DNA of 64,000 bases from Limnothrix sp. FACHB-406 (GTDB lineage Bacteria; Cyanobacteriota; Cyanobacteriia; CACIAM-69d). The notes under the pieces were generated by a model. The model searched no databases. It was not told the DNA's origin and saw only the letters and a list, made by a program, of their open reading frames with translations. Position 1 is the first letter of the stretch. The number at the start of each line of letters is the position of its first letter. Positions 44,401 to 52,610 of the stretch are shown here, one piece after another. A program made the translations under genes and the position numbers. The stretch lies in contig NZ_JACJSP010000004.1 in the NCBI RefSeq assembly GCF_014698235.1, forward strand, positions 1 to 64,000, read 5' to 3'.

Positions 44401-45858
44401 GTGCATCAACCAATTGATCAATTCAATCAGCTCAATCAGTTAGCTCAGCCACTGGAGGATCAGCAACTCGGTGAGCCAATTAATCAACAAACTGACCAGC
44501 CAATTGACCAGCAAGCTGACCAGCCGGCCACAGAAACAATATTGGTGACCAATTCAGCAACTGATTCAGCAACTGAAGTGTTGGCAGAGGGGGCTTGGAG
44601 CATCGTGGCGGAAGCGAGAGATCCGGCCATTCCCTCGGTGATTGGTACTTACCATGAGTCCCAGTTTGGCTCGTTGCTGGCAGGGCTAACCCGTATGGAG
44701 GTGGTGCAAATTGACGATGTGAAGCAACTGCCTTTGCGAGAGCGGCTAACCCTGTCGCGGATGAAGGTTCGATCGCTCCTCATGGTGCCGGTGCGAATTC
44801 ATGGCTCCCGAATGGCAGTAATTTCTTGCTTGCAGATGTCCCATGAGCATCGATGGCAGCCGGATGAGGTGGCGTTGGTGCAGGCGGTGGTGAATCAGGT
44901 GGCGATCGCTAAAAATCAGGCGGATTTGTTTGAGCGAACTGAAATGGCCGCCGCTGAAGCCCGGGCCAAGGCGATCGCCCTGGAGCAAGCATTGCGAGAA
45001 TTGCGCCTGACCCAAACCAAATTGGTGCAACAGGAAAAAATGTCGAGTTTGGGGCAGTTGGTGGCCGGGGTAGCCCATGAGATTAATAATCCCGTGAACT
45101 TTATTTATGGCAACTTAGCTCATACGGAAGATTACAGCAGAGATCTATTGCGATTAGTGGCGTTATATCGCGACTTTTATCCTGATTTAGAACAGCCGAT
45201 CGCTGACCTCATTGAGGAAATTGATCTGGACTTTTTGATGATTGATCTGCCCAAAATGCTTGATTCGATGAAATTGGGGGCAGAGCGAATTAAGGAAATT
45301 GTGCAATCGCTGCGGATTTTCTCACGCATGGATGAGGCGGAAATGAAGGTGGTGAATATCCATGAGGGATTGGATAGCACCCTGACGATTTTGAATGGGC
45401 GGATGAAACCGAAGAATAATCGGTTGGGTATTGAGGTAACTCGAGAGTATGGAACATTGCCAGAAATTGAGTGCTACGCGGGGCAGCTCAATCAGGTGTT
45501 TATGAATATTTTGGTCAACGCGATTGACACCTTGGAGGAACGAGATCAGCAGCGATCGATGGCGGAAATGCAAGCGAACCCGAGCCGAATTCGGATTATG
45601 ACGGAACGCCGGGGAGAGCAAGCGATTATTCGGATTCAAGATAATGGTCTGGGAATTCCGCAGGAGGTGCAGCAGCGGCTGTTTGACCCGTTCTATACCA
45701 CCAAGCCCGTGGGCAAGGGCACGGGGCTGGGATTGTCCATTAGCTACCAAATTGTGACCGAAAAACACGGGGGGACGCTGATTTGCGATTCGACCCCTGG
45801 GGCAGGCAGCACGTTTGAAATTACGATTCCACTCTGGCAGCCCAATGCGCCTTCTTGA
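41467..45858 (+). CDS. Large sensor histidine kinase with seven PAS domains and a GAF domain
   Basis: Encodes 1,463 residues from the ATG at 41467 (MTNPDAPQ); an in-frame ATG at 41404 adds a Cys/Phe-rich stretch that could be a weak signal. Seven PAS units follow one another to about residue 920, most ending in DITER/DVTDR-type PAC motifs. A GAF domain at about 935-1150 is interrupted by a Gln/Asp-rich insert (NQLNQLAQPLEDQQ, QPIDQQADQP). The kinase core has the phospho-His in [11 protein letters not shown] near 1204, a ~65-residue spacer with IDLDFLMIDLPKML, the N-box MNILVNAID and the G-box GKGTGLGLSI. No membrane segment is seen within the PAS array, so cytosolic sensing is likely. No adjacent response regulator is found. 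Confidence 0.92.
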   Translation: MTNPDAPQSSDPQPAGGDGGCVTATSQPLEPPVTPEAALQQLVAGLPLPIALVDGQGSYWAASPAWLTALSLPEATPGQSVMTLCPELATLWQPAIARASQGQTMRSEQPHWLQRSPHPGLWLEWEVAPWGNGGLGPNDAGHNLVCISLRVVSDRVVMEQAWKQLFIQSGSCLCTINSQGEFQFLNETWDQVLGWREEAIGRPFTDYVHPDDRTRTQAETHFSPQGTPTRVLENRYRRKDGTYRWFRWNFFWDRAQDLIYAVAQDITERRVLRLAQEQADTALRDNNERFRTMVANVPGVIYRCLGDRERTLLFASEAIEHLTGYRSETFVQYRNRTLQDLTHPEDRDRVWTEIQAAIAQQQPYRVEYRLGHVSGELRWVVEQGQPSFNHNRQLMWLDGVIFDVTDRKATEQALQSSKKRWSSLVQRIPVAIIEWLSDGRIITWNRAATELFGYTAEDMINQPFDRILPENEQPKVYALIADLMTGRGGSRFRNYNRTRDGRIILCEWQNAPLRNEQGDMIGCLSIATDITARILAEDRLRQSEERYRCLVEAMGQTLWRTNADGEVTEPMPHWAHFTGQSFADYCGQGWLMAVHPDDRGYTQEAWQTARQQRQPYKIEHRLRRADGEYRHMVVRGVPVLEADGTIREWVGVDTDITERKQAEIRLMEQERTLRTVLDTAPLLIWLTDAKGRVQLANRPLCQTFGVEESTLLAANHYQDVLGEESCRVCLLSDQRCLSLGKTIQVEEQFPNSAGELRDFDVVKTPLRDHTGAITGLLLVAIDTTERKQIEREQQRLLAILEATTDFVGTTDIHGNLTYVNPAGCAMLGYSAGEILRLNIAQLLHPSERNLIQEQFPQLLQEGVWQGEGLFCDRAGNPIPVSQVALVHYGRNGQVEYLSNVARNIAALKQVEQALRDSQHCLQRQVERERLINTLSTEIRKSIHGSKEQVIGFALEEIRLALGVDLTTFALYDQPVHDQVHQPIDQFNQLNQLAQPLEDQQLGEPINQQTDQPIDQQADQPATETILVTNSATDSATEVLAEGAWSIVAEARDPAIPSVIGTYHESQFGSLLAGLTRMEVVQIDDVKQLPLRERLTLSRMKVRSLLMVPVRIHGSRMAVISCLQMSHEHRWQPDEVALVQAVVNQVAIAKNQADLFERTEMAAAEARAKAIALEQALRELRLTQTKLVQQEKMSSLGQLVAGVAHEINNPVNFIYGNLAHTEDYSRDLLRLVALYRDFYPDLEQPIADLIEEIDLDFLMIDLPKMLDSMKLGAERIKEIVQSLRIFSRMDEAEMKVVNIHEGLDSTLTILNGRMKPKNNRLGIEVTREYGTLPEIECYAGQLNQVFMNILVNAIDTLEERDQQRSMAEMQANPSRIRIMTERRGEQAIIRIQDNGLGIPQEVQQRLFDPFYTTKPVGKGTGLGLSISYQIVTEKHGGTLICDSTPGAGSTFEITIPLWQPNAPS
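44385..44560. repeat. Low-complexity Gln/Asp-coding insert in the GAF domain
   Basis: Imperfect repeats of CCAATTGATCA and CTGACCAGCC encode QPIDQ and TDQP units inside the kinase gene. The frame is kept. Resembles the GATCA-type expansion in the DUF815 gene. Confidence 0.7.
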
Positions 45859-45939
45859 GGGGCTGGTAGCCAAAACGCTGGGCACTGGGCCTGATGGGGT
45901 GATGTGGGCCCCAATCAGCAGCCAAGGAGGAGACGCGAA

Positions 45940-46761
45940 TCAGGAGCCGATCGACTGGTGAGTCTGGGCAGCGGCTGGTAGGGGAGCCGGTGGAAATTGT
46001 CCCGATCGCACCTCTTGGCAGTAGGTTTCCGCCGCCGCAATCACCGCTGCTCCCAAATCCGCGTAGGTTTTGGCAAAAGGCGGGGTTTGGTCGCTCAAAC
46101 CCAACAGGTCGGCGGTCACCAGCACTTGGCCATCGCAGGCATTGCCCGCCCCGATGCCAATGGTGGGAATGGTGAGTTCTCGGGTAATGCGCTCGGCCAG
46201 GGTGGCGGGCACATGCTCCAAAACAATGGCAAACGCACCGGCCGCTTCTAGGGCGAGGGCTTCGGCCAGGATCCGATCGCCCTCAGCGGGGCTGCGGCCC
46301 TGTTGTCGATAACCCAGTTGATTCACCGATTGGGGGGTGAGGCCCACGTGGCCCATGACGGGAATGCCCGATCGCACCAACCGAGCCACGGTGGCGGCCA
46401 TTTCGGGATAGCCCCCTTCGAGCTTCACGGCCTGTGCCCCGGTTTCCTTCAGAATCCGACCGGCGGAGGCGATGGCTTCTGCCTCACTGGCTTGGTAGGT
46501 CAAGAAGGGTAAATCCACCACCACCAAAGCGCTCTCCACCCCACGGGCAACGGCGGCCGCGTGGTGAATCATTTGGTCGAGGGTCAGGGGCAGGGTGGTT
46601 TTGTAGCCCAGAGCCACCATGGCCAGGGAGTCGCCTACCAGCAGCAGATCAACCCCCGCGCGATCGAGCAGACGGGCCCACAGCCAATCCCAGGCCGTGA
46701 GAGCCGCGATCGGGCGACCCTGTTGTTTCCATTGCTGTAGCTGTTGAATGCGCAAGGCCAA
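45940..46761 (-). CDS. panB: 3-methyl-2-oxobutanoate hydroxymethyltransferase (ketopantoate synthase)
   Basis: Transfers a hydroxymethyl group from methylene-tetrahydrofolate to 2-oxoisovalerate, the first step to pantothenate and coenzyme A. Encodes 273 residues. The start is a TTG at 46761, supported by AGGAGA about nine bases upstream; no ATG gives a full-length N-terminus. Seen: [29 protein letters not shown] near 20-48 (metal-binding Asp), [10 protein letters not shown] near 110, [19 protein letters not shown]-like segment near 130 (here QLGYRQQG) and [18 protein letters not shown] near 195. A 17-bp tandem repeat lies 70-120 bases upstream. Confidence 0.95.
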   Translation of the reverse strand: MALRIQQLQQWKQQGRPIAALTAWDWLWARLLDRAGVDLLLVGDSLAMVALGYKTTLPLTLDQMIHHAAAVARGVESALVVVDLPFLTYQASEAEAIASAGRILKETGAQAVKLEGGYPEMAATVARLVRSGIPVMGHVGLTPQSVNQLGYRQQGRSPAEGDRILAEALALEAAGAFAIVLEHVPATLAERITRELTIPTIGIGAGNACDGQVLVTADLLGLSDQTPPFAKTYADLGAAVIAAAETYCQEVRSGQFPPAPLPAAAQTHQSIGS

Positions 46762-46830
46762 ATTCAGTTCTCCTGTTGCCCGATCGCAACGGTTTGGTTC
46801 GCAACCCTGGACATTGCCTGATTCTTGGTC

Positions 46831-46880
46831 TAGACCGAAATTCTGTGTAGACCGAAATTCTGTGTAGACCGAAATTCAAC
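46831..46880. repeat. 17-bp tandem repeat upstream of panB
   Basis: TAGACCGAAATTCTGTG occurs at 46831-46847 and 46848-46864, with a third copy partly matching from 46865 (TAGACCGAAATTC). It lies 70-120 bases upstream of the panB start, in a position to affect its promoter. Confidence 0.9.
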
Positions 46881-46985
46881 CACAAAATTCAACCCCAAAG
46901 GCCATCAAGCTGATGGATGGGGGAGTTTAGACTTTGCCGGTCGATCGCCCGACTCGCTCTCTAGCGCTTAATTTGCATGAGCGCC

Positions 46986-47960
46986 CTAGGGCCGGCGACC
47001 CATTTGTTGCAAGCGCACCCAAGCACCCAGGCTACAGAGCACCACCACCCCGGCGAATAGTCCCAACGGTGGGCCCGATCGCTGCGGTCGCACCATGGGC
47101 TGCAATTCTCCGAAGCCATTGGCCGGAGCGTTGGCGGTGGTGGAATTTTGCTGAAAACGGCGCTCACTATCGGTGGGCAGGAGAGACGGCGCGGGGCTGG
47201 GGCTGGCGGTGTTCCCGATCGCCCCTGAAACCTCTGGGTTTTGCCCCACTTGCAACGGAATCACTTCCGCTGGGCGATCCATCTTCAGCAAGCGGACGAT
47301 CGCCACGCCGCCCACCAGCCAAAACAAAGCCCAAAACACAAATAGCCCAATCAAAACCCGCCCCCGCAACAGGCGTTCCAAAGCGGTCACCACCGTTGGC
47401 ATTTGGGCCAGCCAGGCCGGTGACGGCCGACGACGACGCGATCGACCGATCGGGGCGAGGGCCGTTGAGGTGGCCCCGGTTCCGTCACTCGATCGTCCGG
47501 GCCGACGATGGCGCGATCGCCCGCGATTTCCGAAGGTAGGATTGGGCTGGGCTGAATCCTGGTCGGCGGATCTAGATTGACTAGGTTGATCAGTGGGGTC
47601 TAGTCCAGTGCGATCCAGTCCAGCGCGGTCTAGTCCAATGCGACCTATGGAGATCGATCGAGGGCGCTTTGCACCAATGATCGAGCCGCTGCGATCAGGA
47701 TCGCCGGGCTGGGGCAGCGCCTCTGCTCTGGGTGCTGGTTCAGGCTTTGGGGCCGGTGTGGGCAGCGGTTGGGGCGATCGCGGCAACGGAGCCGATAGCG
47801 GCGGTGGCGGCCCATAGCGCGGCAACGGAGCGGGCGCGGCCGGCGGCATCGGGCGCGGCGGCAAGGCAGGCAACTGGGGCGATCCTCGCTTCAGGGCCGC
47901 ATCAAAAGGATTCGATTCCCCATCCGGTAAAGAAGATGATCGCGATGCTCCAGCCGTCAT
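46986..47960 (-). CDS. Pro-rich hypothetical membrane protein
   Basis: Encodes 324 residues. Residues 1-190 are disordered and rich in Pro, Arg and Ser (PPAAPAPLPRYGPPPP, RSRRRRPSPAW). Two membrane segments follow: about 205-228 (LIGLFVFWALFWLVGGVAIV) and about 295-316 (LGLFAGVVVLCSLGAWV), with a Pro/Ser/Asn-rich loop of about 70 residues between them that probably faces the periplasm. The family is not recognised. Its ATG directly follows the ddl stop (TAAATG), so it is likely translated by coupling to ddl, which hints at a cell-envelope or division role. Confidence 0.7.
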   Translation of the reverse strand: MTAGASRSSSLPDGESNPFDAALKRGSPQLPALPPRPMPPAAPAPLPRYGPPPPLSAPLPRSPQPLPTPAPKPEPAPRAEALPQPGDPDRSGSIIGAKRPRSISIGRIGLDRAGLDRTGLDPTDQPSQSRSADQDSAQPNPTFGNRGRSRHRRPGRSSDGTGATSTALAPIGRSRRRRPSPAWLAQMPTVVTALERLLRGRVLIGLFVFWALFWLVGGVAIVRLLKMDRPAEVIPLQVGQNPEVSGAIGNTASPSPAPSLLPTDSERRFQQNSTTANAPANGFGELQPMVRPQRSGPPLGLFAGVVVLCSLGAWVRLQQMGRRP

Positions 47961-49049
47961 TTACTGCGCCCCTTGTGCCACGGTATGACGTTCAATTGCT
48001 AGCGTTACCAATCGGTGTACTAATTCCGGAAAGGGAATTCCGGTCGCTTCCCACAATTGGGGATACATGCTGGTGGCGGTGAAACCCGGCAGCGTGTTGA
48101 TCTCGTTCAAAAAGATTTCGCCCGTGGCTTCCACATAGAAAAAATCAACCCGCGCTAACCCAGCACAATCGAGGGCTAAAAAAGCCTCCTTGGCCATGGT
48201 TTGCAGGCGATCGACCACCGGGGCGGGCAAGGCTGCCGGAATCACCAAATCCGCCGCCCCGTCGGAATATTTGGTGTCGTAGTCATAAAACTCGCTCTCG
48301 AAGGTGATTTCCCCAATCACCGAGGCGATCGGCTGATCATTGCCCAGCACGGCGCACTCCACCTCCCGTGGTTTGCCCCCCGCCGCCGCTTCCACAATGA
48401 TTCGTCGATCGAAACTGGCTGCACTGTCCAGGGCCGCTTCCAACTCAGCACGCGATCGGGCCTTGGCAATGCCCACGGAGGATCCGAGATTCGCCGGTTT
48501 CACAAAGCAGGGATAGCCCAAATCTGCTTCAAGCTGATCGCAAAGCTTCGGAAACACGCAAGGATTTGACCAAACTTCCGATCGAGTCACCAATCGATAG
48601 GCCACTTGCGGCAAACCCGCCTGGGCAAACAGCATTTTCATGGCGATCTTGTCCATGCCCGCTGCGGATCCCAGCACCCCCGACCCAACCCAGGGAACCT
48701 GCATCAGTTGCAACAGCCCTTGGACTGACCCATCTTCCCCATTAGGCCCGTGCAGCGTCGGAAACCACACATCCACCGTGCTGGCCTCGGGCGGAAATTG
48801 CCAGAGCGCCGCGCGATCGACGGGGCGATCGTCACTCGGCAACGGTTGCCCCGACTCCAAAACCCCTTGGGCCACCGCTGGCCCTTGCCAAAGTCCATCC
48901 TTTTGCAAATAGAACGGCAACACCTGATAGCGATCGCGATTGCTGTCTGCTTGCAGGGCCCGAGCCGCGGCCGCGGCCGATCGAATCGACACCTCATGCT
49001 CGCCCGATCGCCCACCAAACAACAGTCCAATACGCAGGGGATTGCTCAT
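47961..49049 (-). CDS. ddl: D-alanine--D-alanine ligase
   Basis: Makes the D-Ala-D-Ala dipeptide of peptidoglycan with ATP. The start is the ATG at 49049 ([13 protein letters not shown]); the frame extends to 49103 with unrelated residues. 362 residues is the normal DdlA-type length. Seen: [10 protein letters not shown] near 10-19, [12 protein letters not shown] near 93, the ATP-grasp lid [14 protein letters not shown] near 165 and the metal-binding end [13 protein letters not shown] near 325. Coupled to the downstream Pro-rich membrane protein. Confidence 0.96.
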   Translation of the reverse strand: MSNPLRIGLLFGGRSGEHEVSIRSAAAAARALQADSNRDRYQVLPFYLQKDGLWQGPAVAQGVLESGQPLPSDDRPVDRAALWQFPPEASTVDVWFPTLHGPNGEDGSVQGLLQLMQVPWVGSGVLGSAAGMDKIAMKMLFAQAGLPQVAYRLVTRSEVWSNPCVFPKLCDQLEADLGYPCFVKPANLGSSVGIAKARSRAELEAALDSAASFDRRIIVEAAAGGKPREVECAVLGNDQPIASVIGEITFESEFYDYDTKYSDGAADLVIPAALPAPVVDRLQTMAKEAFLALDCAGLARVDFFYVEATGEIFLNEINTLPGFTATSMYPQLWEATGIPFPELVHRLVTLAIERHTVAQGAQ

Positions 49050-49251
49050 GTTGCCAATCGTTCCATTCACCCAAATCAAGACCCGTTTGCCAGCAATGGT
49101 CAACGTAGCTACCAGTTAATCACAGGTTGCTAAGAGTTGTGTCTAGGTTGTGCCTAGCCCGCCATTCCCTGGCCATCCACCCCCAAGGGCATCAGGGCCT
49201 GTTGTCAGATCGTCCAAAACCCTGATTCCAACCTTAGTGGATCAGCGAAGA

Positions 49252-49311
49252 CAAGGGGCTTAAGCCCCTTGCTATGGCGGTTGAGGCATCGAAAATCAAC
49301 CGTTTTCACCT
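49252..49311 (+). repeat. ~60-bp dispersed repeat, copy B, with 18-bp palindrome
   Basis: The first part contains the perfect palindrome AAGGGGCTTAAGCCCCTT at 49253-49270; the rest (GGCGGTT, GAAAATCA, TTTTCACCT) aligns with the inverted copy at 33044-33103. A third, partial match (ACAAGGGGCTGAAACTCCTTG) lies at about 51991-52011. Confidence 0.75.
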
Positions 49312-49783
49312 GATTTCAGGAAATAACGACAGGCCTTACCCCCGATCGACCTCTGTGCCAAGATTTTTTAGCGAAATCCTCCAAAAAGCCCGCCTTTCCT
49401 AGGTTTGATGTAAATTTTCCTCTATCTTCCCTAGATTTTTACACTTGGCGAGTAAAGTCAAATACAACAACCCTAAACGCATTGCTAAATCTTGGTTTTT
49501 GCGGAATCGTCACTGCCCAGTCCGCTTCAATTCATTCACCCAATTCACTTGATTCACTTGATTCACTAATTTACCCAAATTGAATCACTTGAGTTGATTT
49601 GAATCGATTGGCATCCATTTGAATCGGTCTATGCTGATGAACCCCACTTGATAAAATTGCTTTGGCTCTAAATCTGGGCAAAAATTCTCGGCAGAAATCA
49701 TCAGCCAAACAATCTTTGGTTGCTAATCTTTGATTGTCAATCTTTGAATGGTGATTGTGGTCATGAATTGACGAATTTGGATT

Positions 49784-50017
49784 TCAGATCTGAATTTCAA
49801 TTTCCTCAAAAAATCCCCGCCTGAATTGCCCCACCGAGCGATCGCCCAAATCATCGCCCCAACCATAGTGACCATTAATCCATAATTTTTCAATTTCTCG
49901 AAAATGAAGCTTAATCAAGACTGAAATTAGCCTGAAAAATTGATCCAACTCCGTTGAGCCTTCAGGATCAATTGAGCCAGCTTTTCTCAGTGAAGTTTCA
50001 TGAGTCATGTTTCCCAT
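49784..50017 (-). CDS. Possible small hypothetical protein
   Basis: Encodes 77 residues from an ATG at 50017, or 74 from the one three codons on. It has a mixed charged/aromatic composition (FREIEKLWINGHYGWGDDLGDRSVGQFRRGFF) that looks more protein-like than the usual intergenic frame. The ribosome site is not convincing and no family is recognised. It would be divergent from the histidine kinase at 50060. Confidence 0.25.
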   Translation of the reverse strand: MGNMTHETSLRKAGSIDPEGSTELDQFFRLISVLIKLHFREIEKLWINGHYGWGDDLGDRSVGQFRRGFFEEIEIQI

Positions 50018-50059
50018 TGTGCCAGTCGTGCTTCACTCTCCTTGCAGGACTGATTCTCC

Positions 50060-51919
50060 ATGATCGCCAAGTCTCGTACCGTGCTGCAATCATCCCCTCC
50101 ACAGGATCCTTGGTCGCGTCCCCAATCGGCTGCCCGAGGAAATTGGTCACGGCGTTTGGCAGACCTCACGATCGGGAAATATCAACGACTCTTGAATCAT
50201 TTTTCGCGCGATTGGAGTATTGCACGGAAAGTGTGTTGGGCTTCTGGAACAGCAATTTTTACAGCCATTTTGGGAACCAGTGTTGGCCTATTTGTGGGCA
50301 ACCGCTATGCCGTCCAAACAGTGGCGGAAATTCGGGCTGCTGATATTCGCCAAGAGGAATTAGCGCACTTTGCAGACGACTGGATGGTCATTCTCAATTA
50401 CCCATTCGAGTCTTTGTACTTGTTGCGATATCCATCACAATTCCAAGATCGCCAACGACAACACCTCGATAAATTGGCGGAGTTGCGCCGAGAGTTGGTG
50501 GAATTCTCGGTCACTATGAAAGACAAAGAAGATGGAATCGATGCGGCTCAGTGGCAACAATTAATGAATCGCCTGAATGAGTCGATGCGCCACTATCAGC
50601 GCTTTGCTTCTCCCCTGTTACAGTCATTGACCCTTCGGCCGGGATACACGACTCAGGAATATGAGGTGGCCCATCAGACTCTGGTGAATTTTCTGGTGAG
50701 CGATTCCTATCGATCGTTCTATTTAGAACTGAACAGCATTCACCAGGAACTTTTGACTGTTGCGGAAAAAGTAGAAGAACAGGAAAATATTGGCACTGAC
50801 CAACTACAGGAAATTCGACAAATTCAAGCGCTGATTGTGGGTGGCAGTCTGTTCGTGAGTTTGCTGTTGGGAATTTTTCTGTCGTTAATGGCCGGCAAAA
50901 CGATCACAACACCCCTGTTGGAGCTGACTGAAACAGTTCAAAAAGTTACCACAGAGAACAACTTAAAATTAAGGGCATCGATTACCCAAGAGGATAGAAC
51001 CACTGCTGATTTATCCATGGCGTTTAATCAATTGGTTGAATGGGCCGATTTATATATGAGCGAGCTACACCAGGCTCAAAGTCGCCTCGTCCATTCGGAA
51101 AAAATGTCTAGCCTAGGCAAAATGGTGGCAGGCATTGCCCATGAAATTAATAATCCAGCGGGTTTTGTTTATAGCAATCTCTACCATGCCAAGAACTATG
51201 CCCAGGAGTTGCAAGCCCTAGTGGCGCTTTATCAAGAAGCCTATCCCAACCCTCCCCAACATTTGCAAGAGGCGATTCAAGAAAGCGATTTGGAATTCAT
51301 TCAAGGTGATTTAGATCGCGTGTTTTCTTCGATGGAAGTGGGCACTGGTCGGATTCGCGATATTGTGAAATCCCTGCGAGTGTTTTCGCGGCTGGACGAG
51401 GCGGAATTCAAAACAATTGATTTGCATGAGTCGATCGAGAGTGCCCTCACGATTTTGGGCTATCGATTGCGGGAGCAGAATGAACGTCCGGAAATTCAAA
51501 TTGTTCGTGATTATGGCCCTGTTCCCCCGATCGACTGTTTTGCAGGACAACTCAATCAAGCGTTGATGCATTTGCTGACCAATGCGATCGATGCCTTGGA
51601 TGAGCGTGATCGATCACGAAGCTACCAAGAATGCCTCAATCAACCGAGTCAAATTCGGATCGCCACAGCCCTGTCCGACTCTGAGCACCTCACCATCACG
51701 ATCGCGGATAATGGCCCCGGAATTCCCGAAGCCATTCAACCCAAATTATTCGATCCGTTCTTCACCACCAAGCCCGTGGGCATGGGAACGGGCTTGGGGC
51801 TAAGCATTACCTATCAAATTGTGGTGGAACATCATCGGGGACAACTGATCTGTCGATCGACCCTCAATCGAGGAACGGAAATCCTTGTGGTGTTACCGAT
51901 CCATCGCGCCAATTCCTAG
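50060..51919 (+). CDS. Membrane sensor histidine kinase
   Basis: Encodes 619 residues. Two membrane segments (about 55-78 and 258-280) enclose a helical periplasmic sensor of about 180 residues, of the four-helix or CHASE3 type. A HAMP linker follows (about 281-330), then a short coiled coil and the kinase core: phospho-His in VAGIAHEINNP near 360, a spacer with SDLEFIQGDLDRVF, the N-box LMHLLTNAIDALDE and the G-box GMGTGLGLSI. The core closely resembles that of the seven-PAS kinase at 41467, including the spacer. No response regulator is adjacent. Confidence 0.92.
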   Translation: MIAKSRTVLQSSPPQDPWSRPQSAARGNWSRRLADLTIGKYQRLLNHFSRDWSIARKVCWASGTAIFTAILGTSVGLFVGNRYAVQTVAEIRAADIRQEELAHFADDWMVILNYPFESLYLLRYPSQFQDRQRQHLDKLAELRRELVEFSVTMKDKEDGIDAAQWQQLMNRLNESMRHYQRFASPLLQSLTLRPGYTTQEYEVAHQTLVNFLVSDSYRSFYLELNSIHQELLTVAEKVEEQENIGTDQLQEIRQIQALIVGGSLFVSLLLGIFLSLMAGKTITTPLLELTETVQKVTTENNLKLRASITQEDRTTADLSMAFNQLVEWADLYMSELHQAQSRLVHSEKMSSLGKMVAGIAHEINNPAGFVYSNLYHAKNYAQELQALVALYQEAYPNPPQHLQEAIQESDLEFIQGDLDRVFSSMEVGTGRIRDIVKSLRVFSRLDEAEFKTIDLHESIESALTILGYRLREQNERPEIQIVRDYGPVPPIDCFAGQLNQALMHLLTNAIDALDERDRSRSYQECLNQPSQIRIATALSDSEHLTITIADNGPGIPEAIQPKLFDPFFTTKPVGMGTGLGLSITYQIVVEHHRGQLICRSTLNRGTEILVVLPIHRANS

Positions 51920-52610
51920 CACTAATCTGTCCTCCTAGAGGATGTCTGAAAAGCCAAAGTTGCTGCTCTGGATACCCCAGCAATCGACATAGACAAGGGG
52001 CTGAAACTCCTTGCCCCTAAAATAATTGGCGCTTCTATTGACGCTTCTACTAATGCTTGTGTCGATGCCTGGCCCGCACTAAAAGATACTTCTCAGACAT
52101 CCTCTTAGATGGAGGAGCAAGAGTCCTTTGGGCGATCGCGTGCCAATTTGATATCTGTCACTCATGATCAAGGGGCTTGATGAAACCTTTAAAAAGCCCC
52201 CAATGCTTTGGCCTGCAACTATTCGAGCGCGGTAAACTACCCTTAGAGCGGGTTTGAATTGAAGAATTGTCTTCCCGAGTTTTTTACGATTGATCGATAC
52301 GGTATTAACCATATAAGACAATCTCTACTCATAATCTGCCAAACCCAATAGGGGTTTAAGCTCTGCTCCAGTTTCGGTAAAGGTTTGATATGCAAGAACG
52401 CCAACAGTCGCCAAAGTCCTGAGGTTCGCAGCCCACATAGCTAGCAACTCGGCTGAGATTCAAGATCAGACGCTGCGCCGTAGTTGTGATTGCATTGGGT
52501 GGCTGGCGCTCCCAACTTTAGTTGTCCTGTTGTTGTGCCTCTTGCCTATTTAGGATCACTGGCCCATTGCCAATGCCCAAAGTCTCCCAATCCAAGGACT
52601 CAACGCCGTT
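51920..52610. other. Intergenic region before rnc, with MITE-like element
   Basis: Contains a 169-bp inverted-repeat element (51937-52105). A very short minus-strand frame at 52325-52438 looks like a gene tail (see rejected list). The remaining sequence up to 52610 shows no gene and should carry the rnc promoter. Confidence 0.5.
51937..52105. mobile_element. MITE-like element (non-coding, terminal inverted repeats)
   Basis: The ends AGAGGATGTCTGAAAAG (51937-51953) and CTTCTCAGACATCCTCT (52089-52105) are inverted repeats of 17 bp with one mismatch, enclosing 135 bp without a transposase. The end sequence resembles those of some IS5-family elements. Flanks read CTAG on the left and CTTAG on the right, loosely compatible with a YTNAR-type target site, but no exact duplication is present. 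It sits directly behind a histidine kinase gene. Confidence 0.6.

Larger units (their letters stand above)
49050..50059. other. Long divergent intergenic region with repeats
   Basis: Lies between ddl (minus) and a histidine kinase (plus). It holds a ~60-bp dispersed repeat at 49252-49311, tandem ATTCACTTG units near 49543-49570 and several AATCTTTG units near 49712-49748. AT-rich in its second half. One weak small ORF (49784-50017) is listed separately. No RNA family was recognised. Confidence 0.5.

Noticed and set aside
52325-52438. Minus-strand 37-residue frame (MWAANLRTLATVGVLAYQ...)
   Set aside because: Composition looks like a real protein tail, possibly a decayed gene, but it is too short, has no ribosome site and matches no small photosystem subunit I know.
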